Below, in pieces: positions 13,891-20,389 of a stretch of 20,389 nt of DNA. Origin of the DNA: a virus. A program made the position numbers and the translations under genes. The stretch spans positions 1-20,389 of IMG/VR virus record IMGVR_UViG_3300017987_003365; one strand, given 5' to 3'. The notes under the pieces were generated by a model. The model saw only the letters and a program-made list of their open reading frames with translations. It ran no database searches and had not been told where the DNA came from. How positions within the stretch are numbered: the first letter of the stretch is position 1; the number at the start of each line of letters is the position of its first letter.

Positions 13891-14373
13891 TTAACTCGCG
13901 AGTGTGGCTTTTATAAAAACTCCGCCGACTTTATAGGCGGGGGATGATTCGTTTTCCCTCCACTCCATCGGCGAAACAACTTCAATGTTCATATTCGAGA
14001 CAAACGAAAGATCTCTGAAATTTTCTTCGAAAATCTCTTTCAGCGCCCGGCCGTAGCGAAAAATCTTTTTGCGCAAAACGCCGCGCGCCTGGTTTAATTC
14101 ATTCAGGTAAACCAGAAATGAAACCGTGCTTTCCTGACTAGTCGCGGACGAAATCGAAATCGCGTCGCTCTCTTCAATGCCGTAACGCACCATTAACACT
14201 TGATTAACGATTTCCTCATCGATATCCGTGCTATTGAAATATTGATCATCGGCGGGCACTTCGAGTGTTATCGAGTCGCCCTTATCCGCCTCGATCTCTG
14301 ATAATTTTACAGCCATTTTGGATTTTACCAGGGCCAATAAATCAGATTCGAGTTTTTCAAGATCGTATTTCAT
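13891..14373 (-). CDS. Putative tail terminator / completion protein (160 aa)
   Basis: The layout fits tail terminator or Mu gp37-like (DUF1834) proteins that close the tail tube at the head-proximal end: an N-terminal helix (DLEKLESDLLALVKSKM), strands with VSFLVYL, a long basic helix with RGVLRKKIFRYGRALKEIFEENF, and a final strand pair with MNIEVVSPMEW and YKVGGVFIKATL. It lies between the gpG-like gene and the tail tube, the usual place. Its ATG overlaps the upstream stop as ATGA. The family is inferred from order, size and secondary-structure pattern. Confidence 0.62.
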   Translation of the reverse strand: MKYDLEKLESDLLALVKSKMAVKLSEIEADKGDSITLEVPADDQYFNSTDIDEEIVNQVLMVRYGIEESDAISISSATSQESTVSFLVYLNELNQARGVLRKKIFRYGRALKEIFEENFRDLSFVSNMNIEVVSPMEWRENESSPAYKVGGVFIKATLAS

Positions 14374-14918
14374 GACGGCAATTGATTTGCGATATCAGCG
14401 TTTATCGTGTTGATGATCTGCTTAACCATGCGACTACTGAAAAACAAAAACTTTCGAGCGGGCATTTTTACGCTTCCGTCCTTGTTTTTTGTGCCTTCCT
14501 GGACATACAAAGGATAGGGCTTGCCCTCGTCGGTCGTCGCTTTAGTTCCAAACTCAAGCGACCTTTTGCCGATCAAAACAATAGAGTCCGAAGTATTATT
14601 TATTATCGAACGCTTCAGTTTTCCCGACGCTCCGCCACCAGAGATTTTCTTTCCCTTGTTGACTTTGCCGGGCTTTGCTCCTGTTAAAATCGGCGTCCCT
14701 GGCGCTAAAATAAACTTTCTCCTGGAGTATTTATCCGAAAGCGGCGGATATTTCCCAAAACCCTTTAGAATAAAATTCTTTTTGGATTCTTTTTTAATAA
14801 TCCGTACTGCTTCTCCCATCGAAAAAGACAAATCCAGGCCTGACTTAATCGCTCGCGCCATGACCTTTTTGAATTGGTTGTCGGCGTCAACGTCATAGGA
14901 AACGGGATTTTCAGCCAT
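14370..14918 (-). CDS. Mu gpG-like virion morphogenesis / tail completion protein (182 aa)
   Basis: The sequence follows the phage virion morphogenesis (Mu gpG) pattern: an N-terminal helix MGEAVRIIKKESKKNF, then YPPLSDKYSRRK, ILTGAKPG, SGKLKRSI, strand SIVLIGKRSLEFGT, YPLYVQEGTK and the closing MPARKFLFFS. The 'L..tG.L..Si' and 'Y...hq.G.....PaR.fl' elements are the hallmark. Such proteins act at the head-tail interface. In Mu, gpG is encoded before the protease gene; here it follows the DUF1320 gene. The stop overlaps the next start as ATGA, and the start lies 6 bases after the previous stop. Confidence 0.85.
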   Translation of the reverse strand: MAENPVSYDVDADNQFKKVMARAIKSGLDLSFSMGEAVRIIKKESKKNFILKGFGKYPPLSDKYSRRKFILAPGTPILTGAKPGKVNKGKKISGGGASGKLKRSIINNTSDSIVLIGKRSLEFGTKATTDEGKPYPLYVQEGTKNKDGSVKMPARKFLFFSSRMVKQIINTINADIANQLPS

Positions 14919-14924
14919 GATGCT

Positions 14925-15374
14925 CTACCATTGCCTTGTGTCCCGTTCCCAGATTGGCAAAATATTGTTGGACGCATTGTAACTTTTCACTCCCTGTTGA
15001 GAAGAAAGGGCCGTCGCGTCATCCAAAATAACCTTGCCTTTCTGGATCATTTCAAGTTTTTTCTTCGCTTCCCGGTAAGCCGCCCCCTCATTGATTGCTT
15101 GAGGAACAAACTTTTCCGGGATAGGAACATCCTTTTTCAGATTCAGGACTTTAGCGACGCGATAAGCAACACAGGCAATAGAAATATTTTTCAGGATTTT
15201 TCTTGCCTCGTTTCCAGTGATTGGAATTTCGTATCGATTAGAGACAATCGCATTAATATACGCCTCTTCTTGATTAATATACTCTGTGACCTCGGTCTCC
15301 GTAATAGCGGAGGAAGTGTCAAAGGTAATATTTTTGAATTCCGCCTCAATGTCGGTCGCCGTCGCGTATGCCAT
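14925..15374 (-). CDS. DUF1320 / Mu gp36-like head-tail connector (149 aa)
   Basis: Typical for this family are the N-terminal YATATDIEAEF (usually 'Ya...di...f'), the helix TEYINQEEAYINAIVSNRYEIPI, and the helical core NISIACVAYRVAKVL followed by a basic helix YREAKKKLEMIQKGKVIL. The protein is thought to form part of the connector below the portal. Length is normal. The ATG overlaps the stop of the upstream gene as TAATG (15372-15376). Confidence 0.85.
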   Translation of the reverse strand: MAYATATDIEAEFKNITFDTSSAITETEVTEYINQEEAYINAIVSNRYEIPITGNEARKILKNISIACVAYRVAKVLNLKKDVPIPEKFVPQAINEGAAYREAKKKLEMIQKGKVILDDATALSSQQGVKSYNASNNILPIWERDTRQW

Positions 15375-15673
15375 TATTGATCCTTGATTTGACCGTCCCG
15401 CAAAAACTTTTCCGCAAAACGTCCTGTATATTGGGAGCCTCGCTCAAACAATCTGCCGTCTTCCTGTATTGGATAAACCACAATAAAGCGCGGTTCGGGT
15501 TCCGGCTCCTTGTCGAAATAAATCTCAAGCCCCCGGATTTCGTCGCTTGTCGGATTACCTGACAAAATTTGAGCAATCAAATCGTCTTTCGAGCTTGCCA
15601 TTTTTAAATTTAGGCTCGGAAAAAATCTGATTAATTTTTCTTTTGTCAGGCTCGCAAGCATTGCCCTATCCAT
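15374..15673 (-). CDS. Mu gp35-like small head protein with HeH/SAP-type N-terminus (99 aa)
   Basis: The frame is open to 15724, but I choose the ATG at 15673 because AGAGG lies six bases upstream and this avoids a long overlap with the capsid gene. Residues 7-35 (LTKEKLIRFFPSLNLKMASS, then DDLIAQIL) look like a helix-extended-helix (SAP/LEM-like) motif, as proposed for Mu gp35-type proteins encoded just after the major capsid gene. The C-terminal half (RFIVVYPIQEDGRLFERGSQ, then GRFAEKFLRDGQI) resembles small SH3-like phage head proteins. The role is probably in head completion or connector contact. It overlaps the DUF1320 start by one base. Confidence 0.68.
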   Translation of the reverse strand: MDRAMLASLTKEKLIRFFPSLNLKMASSKDDLIAQILSGNPTSDEIRGLEIYFDKEPEPEPRFIVVYPIQEDGRLFERGSQYTGRFAEKFLRDGQIKDQ

Positions 15674-15683
15674 ACTGCCTCTT

Positions 15684-16631
15684 CTATGCGACCGCGTCTT
15701 TGATGAGATAACCCGCGCCGACATCGGTTATAAGGTCATCGTAGGTAATGTCGACCAAAACGCGCTCGGCGTTTGGCGGGTCGTCAATTCGGCTCCTAAA
15801 CACTCTATGAGCGCGAGTTTTCGCGACGTTGAAACCAAGCGTAGTTATTCGCTTTGTTCCATTTACAGGCGCGAAACCATAAACAATATTTTTCCCCCAT
15901 GTCGGCGTAATAACGGCTGTTTGCCCCTCTTTTGAGGAGTCGTACTGGCTCCAGGCCATTATCAAGCGATCTACTTTCATAACCTGTCGCAATTGCTCAA
16001 GGCTGAGGCCATTGCCGACATTCCCGACATATTTATACAAATCGAGCAAATCCGGGTGAAAACTCAAGGCGTTTTCAACATCCCAGGTCAAAAGAGCAAA
16101 TCCGCCTTTCATGCGCGTGTCTTTGCCGGTCTTGGAGTAAATCGAAGCTCGCGCGGCCCTAAAAACCTCAAGAGGCTTAGAGTTATCATAGTCGTTAAAT
16201 TGATCCGTTCCCGACAATGTGACGTTATTGGTTAAAGTCGCGGTATCTGTCAAAACCGAAGAAAGCGCAAACTCGCGTCCGAGCAGTAAACGGTCTGTAA
16301 CATCCATTGTGGCGTCAACTCGCGCATCAAAAGGTTGAATCTCGTTATCGATTTCTTCTTCGCTAAGCGTAACTCCAAGACCGTGCTTTTCGAGTATATA
16401 ACGGTCGCTATCCTTTGTGTCTACCGTGATTTTAGGATACTCGGTCATCCCGCCAACCAAATCATGAACAATGCGTAGATGTTCATTGCCATATTTGCCA
16501 ATTTTACCAGTACTTTTCTTGACAATCGTTGAGGTTAGCACTTGATTTGCCACCAGCCCCTCGACATTATGACGGCGACTAACATCGCCTAAGAGCCTGT
16601 CTTCACGCGCCCTTGTTACTGTTGTTGCCAT
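15684..16631 (-). CDS. Major capsid protein (HK97-fold type, 315 aa)
   Basis: The size and place (after scaffold and decoration genes, before connector genes) fit the major capsid protein. The N-terminal arm (residues 1-30) leads into a strand-rich region (GKIGKYGNEHLRIVHDLV), then TLSEEEIDNEIQPFDARVDAT with a long spine-like helix DATMDVTDRLLLGREFALSS. Next come a central part with GKDTRMKGGFALLTWDVENAL and LSLEQLRQVMKVDRLIMA, and a C-terminal set with NIVYGFAPVN and RVLVDITYDDLITDVGAGYLI, as in capsid A and P domains. AAGGAG lies about 10 bases before the ATG, one of the strongest sites in the window, as expected for the most abundant protein. Assignment to HK97 fold is inference from sequence pattern. 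Confidence 0.82.
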   Translation of the reverse strand: MATTVTRAREDRLLGDVSRRHNVEGLVANQVLTSTIVKKSTGKIGKYGNEHLRIVHDLVGGMTEYPKITVDTKDSDRYILEKHGLGVTLSEEEIDNEIQPFDARVDATMDVTDRLLLGREFALSSVLTDTATLTNNVTLSGTDQFNDYDNSKPLEVFRAARASIYSKTGKDTRMKGGFALLTWDVENALSFHPDLLDLYKYVGNVGNGLSLEQLRQVMKVDRLIMAWSQYDSSKEGQTAVITPTWGKNIVYGFAPVNGTKRITTLGFNVAKTRAHRVFRSRIDDPPNAERVLVDITYDDLITDVGAGYLIKDAVA

Positions 16632-16654
16632 TTTATTATTTTCTCCTTATTAAA

Positions 16655-17398
16655 TTATGGATGAATATAAAGGACTGGAATCACGTCAATGGTTTCATCC
16701 GCCCCGGTTGAGGCTGACAAAGCAATTGCCACCACAATATCGCCGGGTGTGGTTGTCGCGTCCATTTTGCCGGTCGCCAAAGCCTTCAGTTTGTCATTCA
16801 CTGAAATGGCGTCATGAGAAATCGCCTTTGCGAACGGATAGCCCGGCCCGTTAATGATCGCGTCTTCACCTGTGTCCGGCGCATTCATTAAAAATCCGTA
16901 GCCAACCGCGCCAGTTGCGCCGCCAGTGACATCCACATCGCCGGAGCTGTCGCCGACGTAATAATATTGACTCGATGTTAAATCCGCGGCGGCTTGAAAA
17001 ATGACCGGCTCGGCCAGTTTTATATAGGAAACCGGCATTACCTCAAAAATATCATCCGTTGCCGCACTCTCAAGAGCTACGGCCGCGACTACATCGCCGG
17101 GAAGGGCATTAAGCATTTTTCCGGTTGCGTCGGCTTTTAGTTCCGTGACTTTCCCGGCCGCCAACGTGATCGTTTCGGCGGCGATACCTTTCGCGCCTCC
17201 GCCGATTGTCGCAATTTCGCAAGCTTCGTTGGCTTCGGGATTGTTCATCAAAAATCCGAATCCGAACGCGCCGTTAGTGCCTCCGGCTATGTTTGCCAGA
17301 CCGGAGCCGTTGTCACTCACATATAAAAATTGACTGGAGCTTAGATCGACGGCGGCTAAAAGCGATCTATTGTAACGCGCTGTATAATGACTTGCCAT
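16655..17398 (-). CDS. Tandem-duplicated DUF2190-like capsid decoration protein (247 aa)
   Basis: The protein contains two copies of a domain of about 110 residues. The matching landmarks are DLSSSQFLYVSDN (from residue 18) and DLTSSQYYYVGDS (from 139); GGTNGAFGFGFLMN and GGATGAVGYGFLMN; and PGDVVAAVALESA with MPVSYI against PGDIVVAIALSAS with IPVLYI. Each copy follows the small decoration/cement pattern of DUF2190 ('GvL.n.P.aGe...v...G....' then 'GD.vvavAL.a....d...v'). Single-domain members of about 110 residues bind the outer capsid surface. It lies directly before the major capsid gene and has the same kind of strong AAGGAG site, suggesting high expression. Confidence 0.82.
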   Translation of the reverse strand: MASHYTARYNRSLLAAVDLSSSQFLYVSDNGSGLANIAGGTNGAFGFGFLMNNPEANEACEIATIGGGAKGIAAETITLAAGKVTELKADATGKMLNALPGDVVAAVALESAATDDIFEVMPVSYIKLAEPVIFQAAADLTSSQYYYVGDSSGDVDVTGGATGAVGYGFLMNAPDTGEDAIINGPGYPFAKAISHDAISVNDKLKALATGKMDATTTPGDIVVAIALSASTGADETIDVIPVLYIHP

Positions 17399-17408
17399 TT
17401 TTTTCTCC

Positions 17409-17999
17409 TTATTGACCGGCCTGGGCCGCGAGTTTTGGGTTTTCGGACAATACTAGTTTCATGGCTTCACCAAACTCGCATTCATCCGCTTTTGCTTTTT
17501 CTTCCGCGAGTTTCAAGAGTTCGCCGGATGCTTTTTCCTGACTCATGTCTTCGTCGCTTTGATAATTTTGTCCAGCGTCGCGAAGCTTAATAGGTTCGTT
17601 AAGTTTCGCGTACTCCGCGAAATCTTGCGCCATGAATGGCTTCCGCTGAGCTTCGCAAACTTTCCCCTCCGACAGCATTTGGTCAAACTGAGCCTTGCGT
17701 TTTGCGTCGGCCATTTCCCGCGTCATTGACTTAAGGTTTTCTTCGAGCTTTTCAATTTTTCCTTCGGCAAGTTTCAGCTTGTCGCTTGCGTCCGTTGAGT
17801 TCGACATTTCCTCTGTCAATTTTTTGTTTTGATCTTCCGAAAGTTTTAAATCAGACTGCGCTTTTCTCAAGTCATCCTGAGTTTTTCTTAGTTCTTCGGA
17901 AAGCTTTTTGTCCTTTTTCATCAGGCCGCAAGCGAGCAAAAATTCCTTTTGATCGTCCGGCGACATTTTACTAAAGGATTCAGCGAGTTTTTTCGGCAT
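17409..17999 (-). CDS. Nested in-frame scaffold protein (gpZ-like, 196 aa)
   Basis: Inside the protease gene, Met180 (ATG at 17999) is preceded by AAAAAAGGTG ending five bases upstream, a good ribosome binding site in a place where none is needed for the full-length protein. A start here would give the coiled-coil part alone, beginning MPKKLAESFSKMSPDDQKEF. In Mu, gene Z is such an in-frame internal product of gene I and acts as the scaffold. Position, site and domain boundary agree, but internal initiation is inferred. Confidence 0.6.
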   Translation of the reverse strand: MPKKLAESFSKMSPDDQKEFLLACGLMKKDKKLSEELRKTQDDLRKAQSDLKLSEDQNKKLTEEMSNSTDASDKLKLAEGKIEKLEENLKSMTREMADAKRKAQFDQMLSEGKVCEAQRKPFMAQDFAEYAKLNEPIKLRDAGQNYQSDEDMSQEKASGELLKLAEEKAKADECEFGEAMKLVLSENPKLAAQAGQ

Positions 18000-18536
18000 G
18001 TTAACACCTTTTTTAAAATTAATGTCCGGTTCGTCGCCAGACAGCTTAAGAGACTCAAAAGCGGCGCGTCTGCTTTCTGATAGTAAGTGCACAGCTTCCA
18101 TGTCCCGGAGAAAGGGGACGTTAGTTAACGTTGCCCCCTTGAGAATGATATCAAATTTTTTGCCCGTTTCCGCATCCTGGTAGTTGCGGCGGATTGAGGG
18201 CGAAACAAATTTAAATTCTTTCGTTTTGATTTTTTCGGCCGCTTTGGGAGTCCAGTCAACCTCCGCAAAAAGAGCGTTTGCGCCGTTTTTGTCTTTGTCA
18301 ATTTCAAGACTTGTGATCCAACCAGCCGCTATGTCCTCTTCCTCATGTTTGTAATCAAACGGCAAAACAGGCTTTCCTTCCAACTCTTGACGCCGGATAT
18401 TTTCATCAAGTCCTAATTTCATCTTCTGCAGGTCGTCCAGAGTGATCGAAAAATTCCCATAAATTTCATGTTGAAATTTTCCAACTTTAGCGACCTGGAC
18501 TCGCTTGGATGTGTTTTCGGCTAATTGAAAAATCAT
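17409..18536 (-). CDS. Mu gpI-like capsid maturation protease with C-terminal scaffold (375 aa)
   Basis: The N-terminal 170 residues match the Mu-like gpI protease: PVLPFDYKHEEEDIAAGWI with His64, ALFAEVDWTPKAAEKIKTKE, then EFKFVSPSI with Ser112 and Ser114, and GATLTNVPFL. His64 and one of the serines are the likely catalytic residues. The C-terminal 200 residues are a highly charged coiled coil (about 205-290: SEELRKTQDDLRKAQSDLKL and on), typical of a scaffold that fills the prohead and is then removed. This is the Mu I/Z arrangement. The gene starts one base after the portal stop and ends before the decoration gene. Confidence 0.86.
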   Translation of the reverse strand: MIFQLAENTSKRVQVAKVGKFQHEIYGNFSITLDDLQKMKLGLDENIRRQELEGKPVLPFDYKHEEEDIAAGWITSLEIDKDKNGANALFAEVDWTPKAAEKIKTKEFKFVSPSIRRNYQDAETGKKFDIILKGATLTNVPFLRDMEAVHLLSESRRAAFESLKLSGDEPDINFKKGVNMPKKLAESFSKMSPDDQKEFLLACGLMKKDKKLSEELRKTQDDLRKAQSDLKLSEDQNKKLTEEMSNSTDASDKLKLAEGKIEKLEENLKSMTREMADAKRKAQFDQMLSEGKVCEAQRKPFMAQDFAEYAKLNEPIKLRDAGQNYQSDEDMSQEKASGELLKLAEEKAKADECEFGEAMKLVLSENPKLAAQAGQ

Positions 18537-18537
18537 A

Positions 18538-20389
18538 TTACAGGGTTATGCTTTTTTCGATCTGTTCAATTTGATTGTCCGTGCCCTGGATACTAAGGCC
18601 CGCCGGACTTACCGGCTTATTTCCAGGTCTTCCTGAGATTTGCGCCTTGATCCATGAATTACAATTATGATGAAGTGGCGGCAACTTATCACTGACAACA
18701 TACTCCTGTTTTGAGAAGACACGGCCCGCAAGTTCAATGCAAATCGCGGCTTCCGGGCTCGGATTGGTAAAGATAAAGCTTTCAATTTTATCCAGCGTTT
18801 CCTTTTTCTGGAAGATCGCATTTCGGGCAATGTTGACGGCATTCGCGACAGCATTCGGGCCCGCGACTCGAACGCTTGCGCCCTCGACATAATTTTTTAC
18901 CACTTGCAGTAAATTCGCCTCCATTTGCGCTTCAGTCGGCAAAACGTCGGCCTTGCTGGTGAAACTGAAAAAGAGATTTTTTCGCAAGTCTGCGTCTTGA
19001 CTCTCTGTTAAAAGGTCAGCTTGAGAAGCTCCGGCGGATTTGGACTCGGCCGGCAAATCCCTAATTTCTGATTCTTCGGCAAGTTTTAGGCCGTCGGAGG
19101 AAAGCTCTTTTTTTACACCGCTTGTGGCTTGAACATAAACCTCCGCGAGCACATTTGCTAATATTCGTTTATATTCATTTTTGCCGGGAACCTTCAGTCG
19201 GTTAACTTGTTCCATGCGCTTTGATTTTGGCGCGTTTCTCCAAATCTCCATCATTTGAGCGACTAATTTTTCGCCTCTTGGCGTTATACTGTTTTGCATA
19301 ATTTTAGTCATCTCTTTGCCGACACGCTCAATGTTTTGCCCGACGCTCTTTTCAGCAAGATTATATTCAATTTCTGAAAGCCGGACTTCGGTAAGCTGAG
19401 ACACCGGAGAGGGGGAGGAAAGCCCTTCCTCGAAGTCCGGCAGATTATAGCGTTTATGAATGATCTCTTTTAAGCGATCTGTAACCTGGATTAAATCGTT
19501 TTCCTTGAGAGTCTTAAGGACTTCGGCAAATTCTTTGCCTGCCTTGTCGTTGATCCCTTCAATTTTGAGTTCGGGGTATTTTTCTTGCGGCCCAAAATTA
19601 GCCCGGACGAGCATCGGGATTAATTTAGCGTTTATAGATGAAGTCACGGCATCCGCGTAAACCTGAATCCCGGACAAGAAAATATCAGAAAGGTCAGTTC
19701 CAAGGGCGTAAGAACCAGAACCACTCAAGCCTAGTTCCATGAAATTCGCCAAAAAACTTTTGGTCATTCCGATATTTTCAGCCTCAATCGCTTTTTGCAC
19801 TTTTTCCGCGTCATGCTCGATTTTGAGCGATTCAATTTTAAACCCCTCCGGCATAGTCATATATTGCCGCTCATGACTCACAAAGCGCGAAAGAGAATCC
19901 TCAAGAGCTGTTTGTTCGGTTGAATTTTCCCGGCCTTGTGGGATAACTCCGATAGGAATTCCAGTCGCCGCGCGCTCTATACCGATCATCTGCAATTTTC
20001 GCATAACATCTTTTCGGAGCCAGTTTCCATACACGGGCCGCAGCATTGATATCCCTTCGTATAAGTCGCCCTCCATTTCTGGGGCGATATGCAAGAGAAA
20101 ATAACCTGGAATGAAAACGTCCTGCGCTCGCTGCGAATTGTCTGTTTGCCTGACCTGTTCAAGCTCTCCGCCTTTCGATAAATACCACTCCTCGATTGTT
20201 TTCGGCGAACGCCAATCGAGGCCACGCAAACCAATATAATTTCCGTAAACCGGATCATCTTTGACGATCTTGTTTGTGATCTCAAAAAGAGAATAGCCAA
20301 ACTCGACAGATGTTAAAGTTTCTCGTTTAAATTTCTCAAATGTTTTTGGCTGGCGTTCCGTCCCCATGTCGTTAAACAAAACATGAGCA
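18538..20389 (-). CDS. Portal protein (DUF935/Mu gp29-like) with C-terminal MuF-like domain, 5' truncated
   Basis: The frame is open to the window edge: upstream of a TTG at 20379 the codons still read Ala-His-Val, so the N-terminus lies outside. The first 300 visible residues match DUF935 portals: FGYSLFEITNKIV, LRGLDWRSP, FLLHIAPEMEGDLYEGISML, RPVYGNWLRKDVMRKL, and ANFMELGLSGSGSYALGTDLS. The portal forms the ring through which DNA passes. After a charged linker (about nt 19,480-19,000) there is a helical segment and then elements of a MuF head-morphogenesis domain: Cys and Gly in AICIELAGRVF (about nt 18,740) and LPPLHHNCNSW (about nt 18,670). Mu encodes these two functions in separate genes. 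No toxin-like extension follows. The stop is one base before the protease ATG. Confidence 0.85.
   Translation of the reverse strand, partial: AHVLFNDMGTERQPKTFEKFKRETLTSVEFGYSLFEITNKIVKDDPVYGNYIGLRGLDWRSPKTIEEWYLSKGGELEQVRQTDNSQRAQDVFIPGYFLLHIAPEMEGDLYEGISMLRPVYGNWLRKDVMRKLQMIGIERAATGIPIGVIPQGRENSTEQTALEDSLSRFVSHERQYMTMPEGFKIESLKIEHDAEKVQKAIEAENIGMTKSFLANFMELGLSGSGSYALGTDLSDIFLSGIQVYADAVTSSINAKLIPMLVRANFGPQEKYPELKIEGINDKAGKEFAEVLKTLKENDLIQVTDRLKEIIHKRYNLPDFEEGLSSPSPVSQLTEVRLSEIEYNLAEKSVGQNIERVGKEMTKIMQNSITPRGEKLVAQMMEIWRNAPKSKRMEQVNRLKVPGKNEYKRILANVLAEVYVQATSGVKKELSSDGLKLAEESEIRDLPAESKSAGASQADLLTESQDADLRKNLFFSFTSKADVLPTEAQMEANLLQVVKNYVEGASVRVAGPNAVANAVNIARNAIFQKKETLDKIESFIFTNPSPEAAICIELAGRVFSKQEYVVSDKLPPLHHNCNSWIKAQISGRPGNKPVSPAGLSIQGTDNQIEQIEKSITL

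Noticed and set aside
14382-15380. Plus-strand frames opposite the gpG-like and DUF1320 genes (101, 125 and 168 residues)
   Set aside because: They lie antisense to two well-supported genes and overlap each other in different frames, as expected for chance open frames.
15374-15724. 116-residue version of the gp35-like protein
   Set aside because: The first 17 residues would overlap the capsid gene; the ATG at 15673 has a well-spaced AGAGG site.
18538-18900. MuF-linked polymorphic toxin domain
   Set aside because: Only about 40 polar residues follow the HHNC motif, too few for a toxin domain, and no immunity-like gene follows.

Overview
The window is phage DNA: the late structural (head and tail) module of a tailed phage or prophage, with a short block of accessory genes running towards its end. 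The structural genes are all on the minus strand and read from about 20,389 down to 1,890. The first 1,864 bases carry small genes on the plus strand, so the two blocks converge at about 1,865-1,889. Genes are tightly packed, with many ATGA or TAATG stop/start overlaps. No gap without a gene exceeds about 100 bases. I saw no tRNA, rRNA, CRISPR array, insertion sequence, integrase, transposase, terminase or endolysin. The host cannot be named. A lipoprotein signal with Asn after the lipobox Cys, and Mu-type head genes, suggest a Gram-negative bacterium.

Head module (20,389-13,722, minus strand, in order of transcription): a portal of the DUF935/Mu gp29 type, cut off at its N-terminus by the window edge and apparently fused to a C-terminal MuF-like domain; a Mu gpI-like protease with an in-frame nested scaffold; a decoration protein built from two tandem DUF2190-like units; the major capsid protein; a small Mu gp35-like protein; a DUF1320/Mu gp36-like connector; a Mu gpG-like morphogenesis or tail-completion protein; a putative tail terminator; and a 55-residue gene that was found by direct reading.

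Tail module (13,698-3,385): tail tube, a small beta-type protein, a 253-residue fibre-like protein, a 90-residue unknown, two overlapping tail assembly chaperone frames, an 881-residue tape measure, a distal-tail-like protein, a hub/baseplate-like protein, a 705-residue tail fibre and a DUF4376-like fibre accessory protein. Tape measure, tube, chaperones and distal tail proteins without sheath genes indicate a long non-contractile tail. The phage therefore combines a Mu-like head with a siphovirus tail, as in B3/D3112-type phages.

End of the late operon (3,367-1,890): a lipoprotein, a protein with one membrane span followed by a helical tail, a small soluble protein, and a small protein with one possible membrane span. 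The first three are joined by ATGA overlaps. The lipoprotein plus membrane protein pair has the topology of a spanin pair, but the assignment is weak.

Plus-strand accessory block (1-1,864): the end of a pentapeptide-repeat protein containing a perfect 75-base tandem duplication, a small unknown, a MazG-like protein, another small unknown, a two-span membrane protein, and a conserved phage-type hypothetical with a 27-base internal duplication. The main points of interest are the portal-MuF fusion, the doubled decoration protein, the fibre-like gene inserted between tube and chaperone genes, and the recent-looking duplications in the accessory genes.
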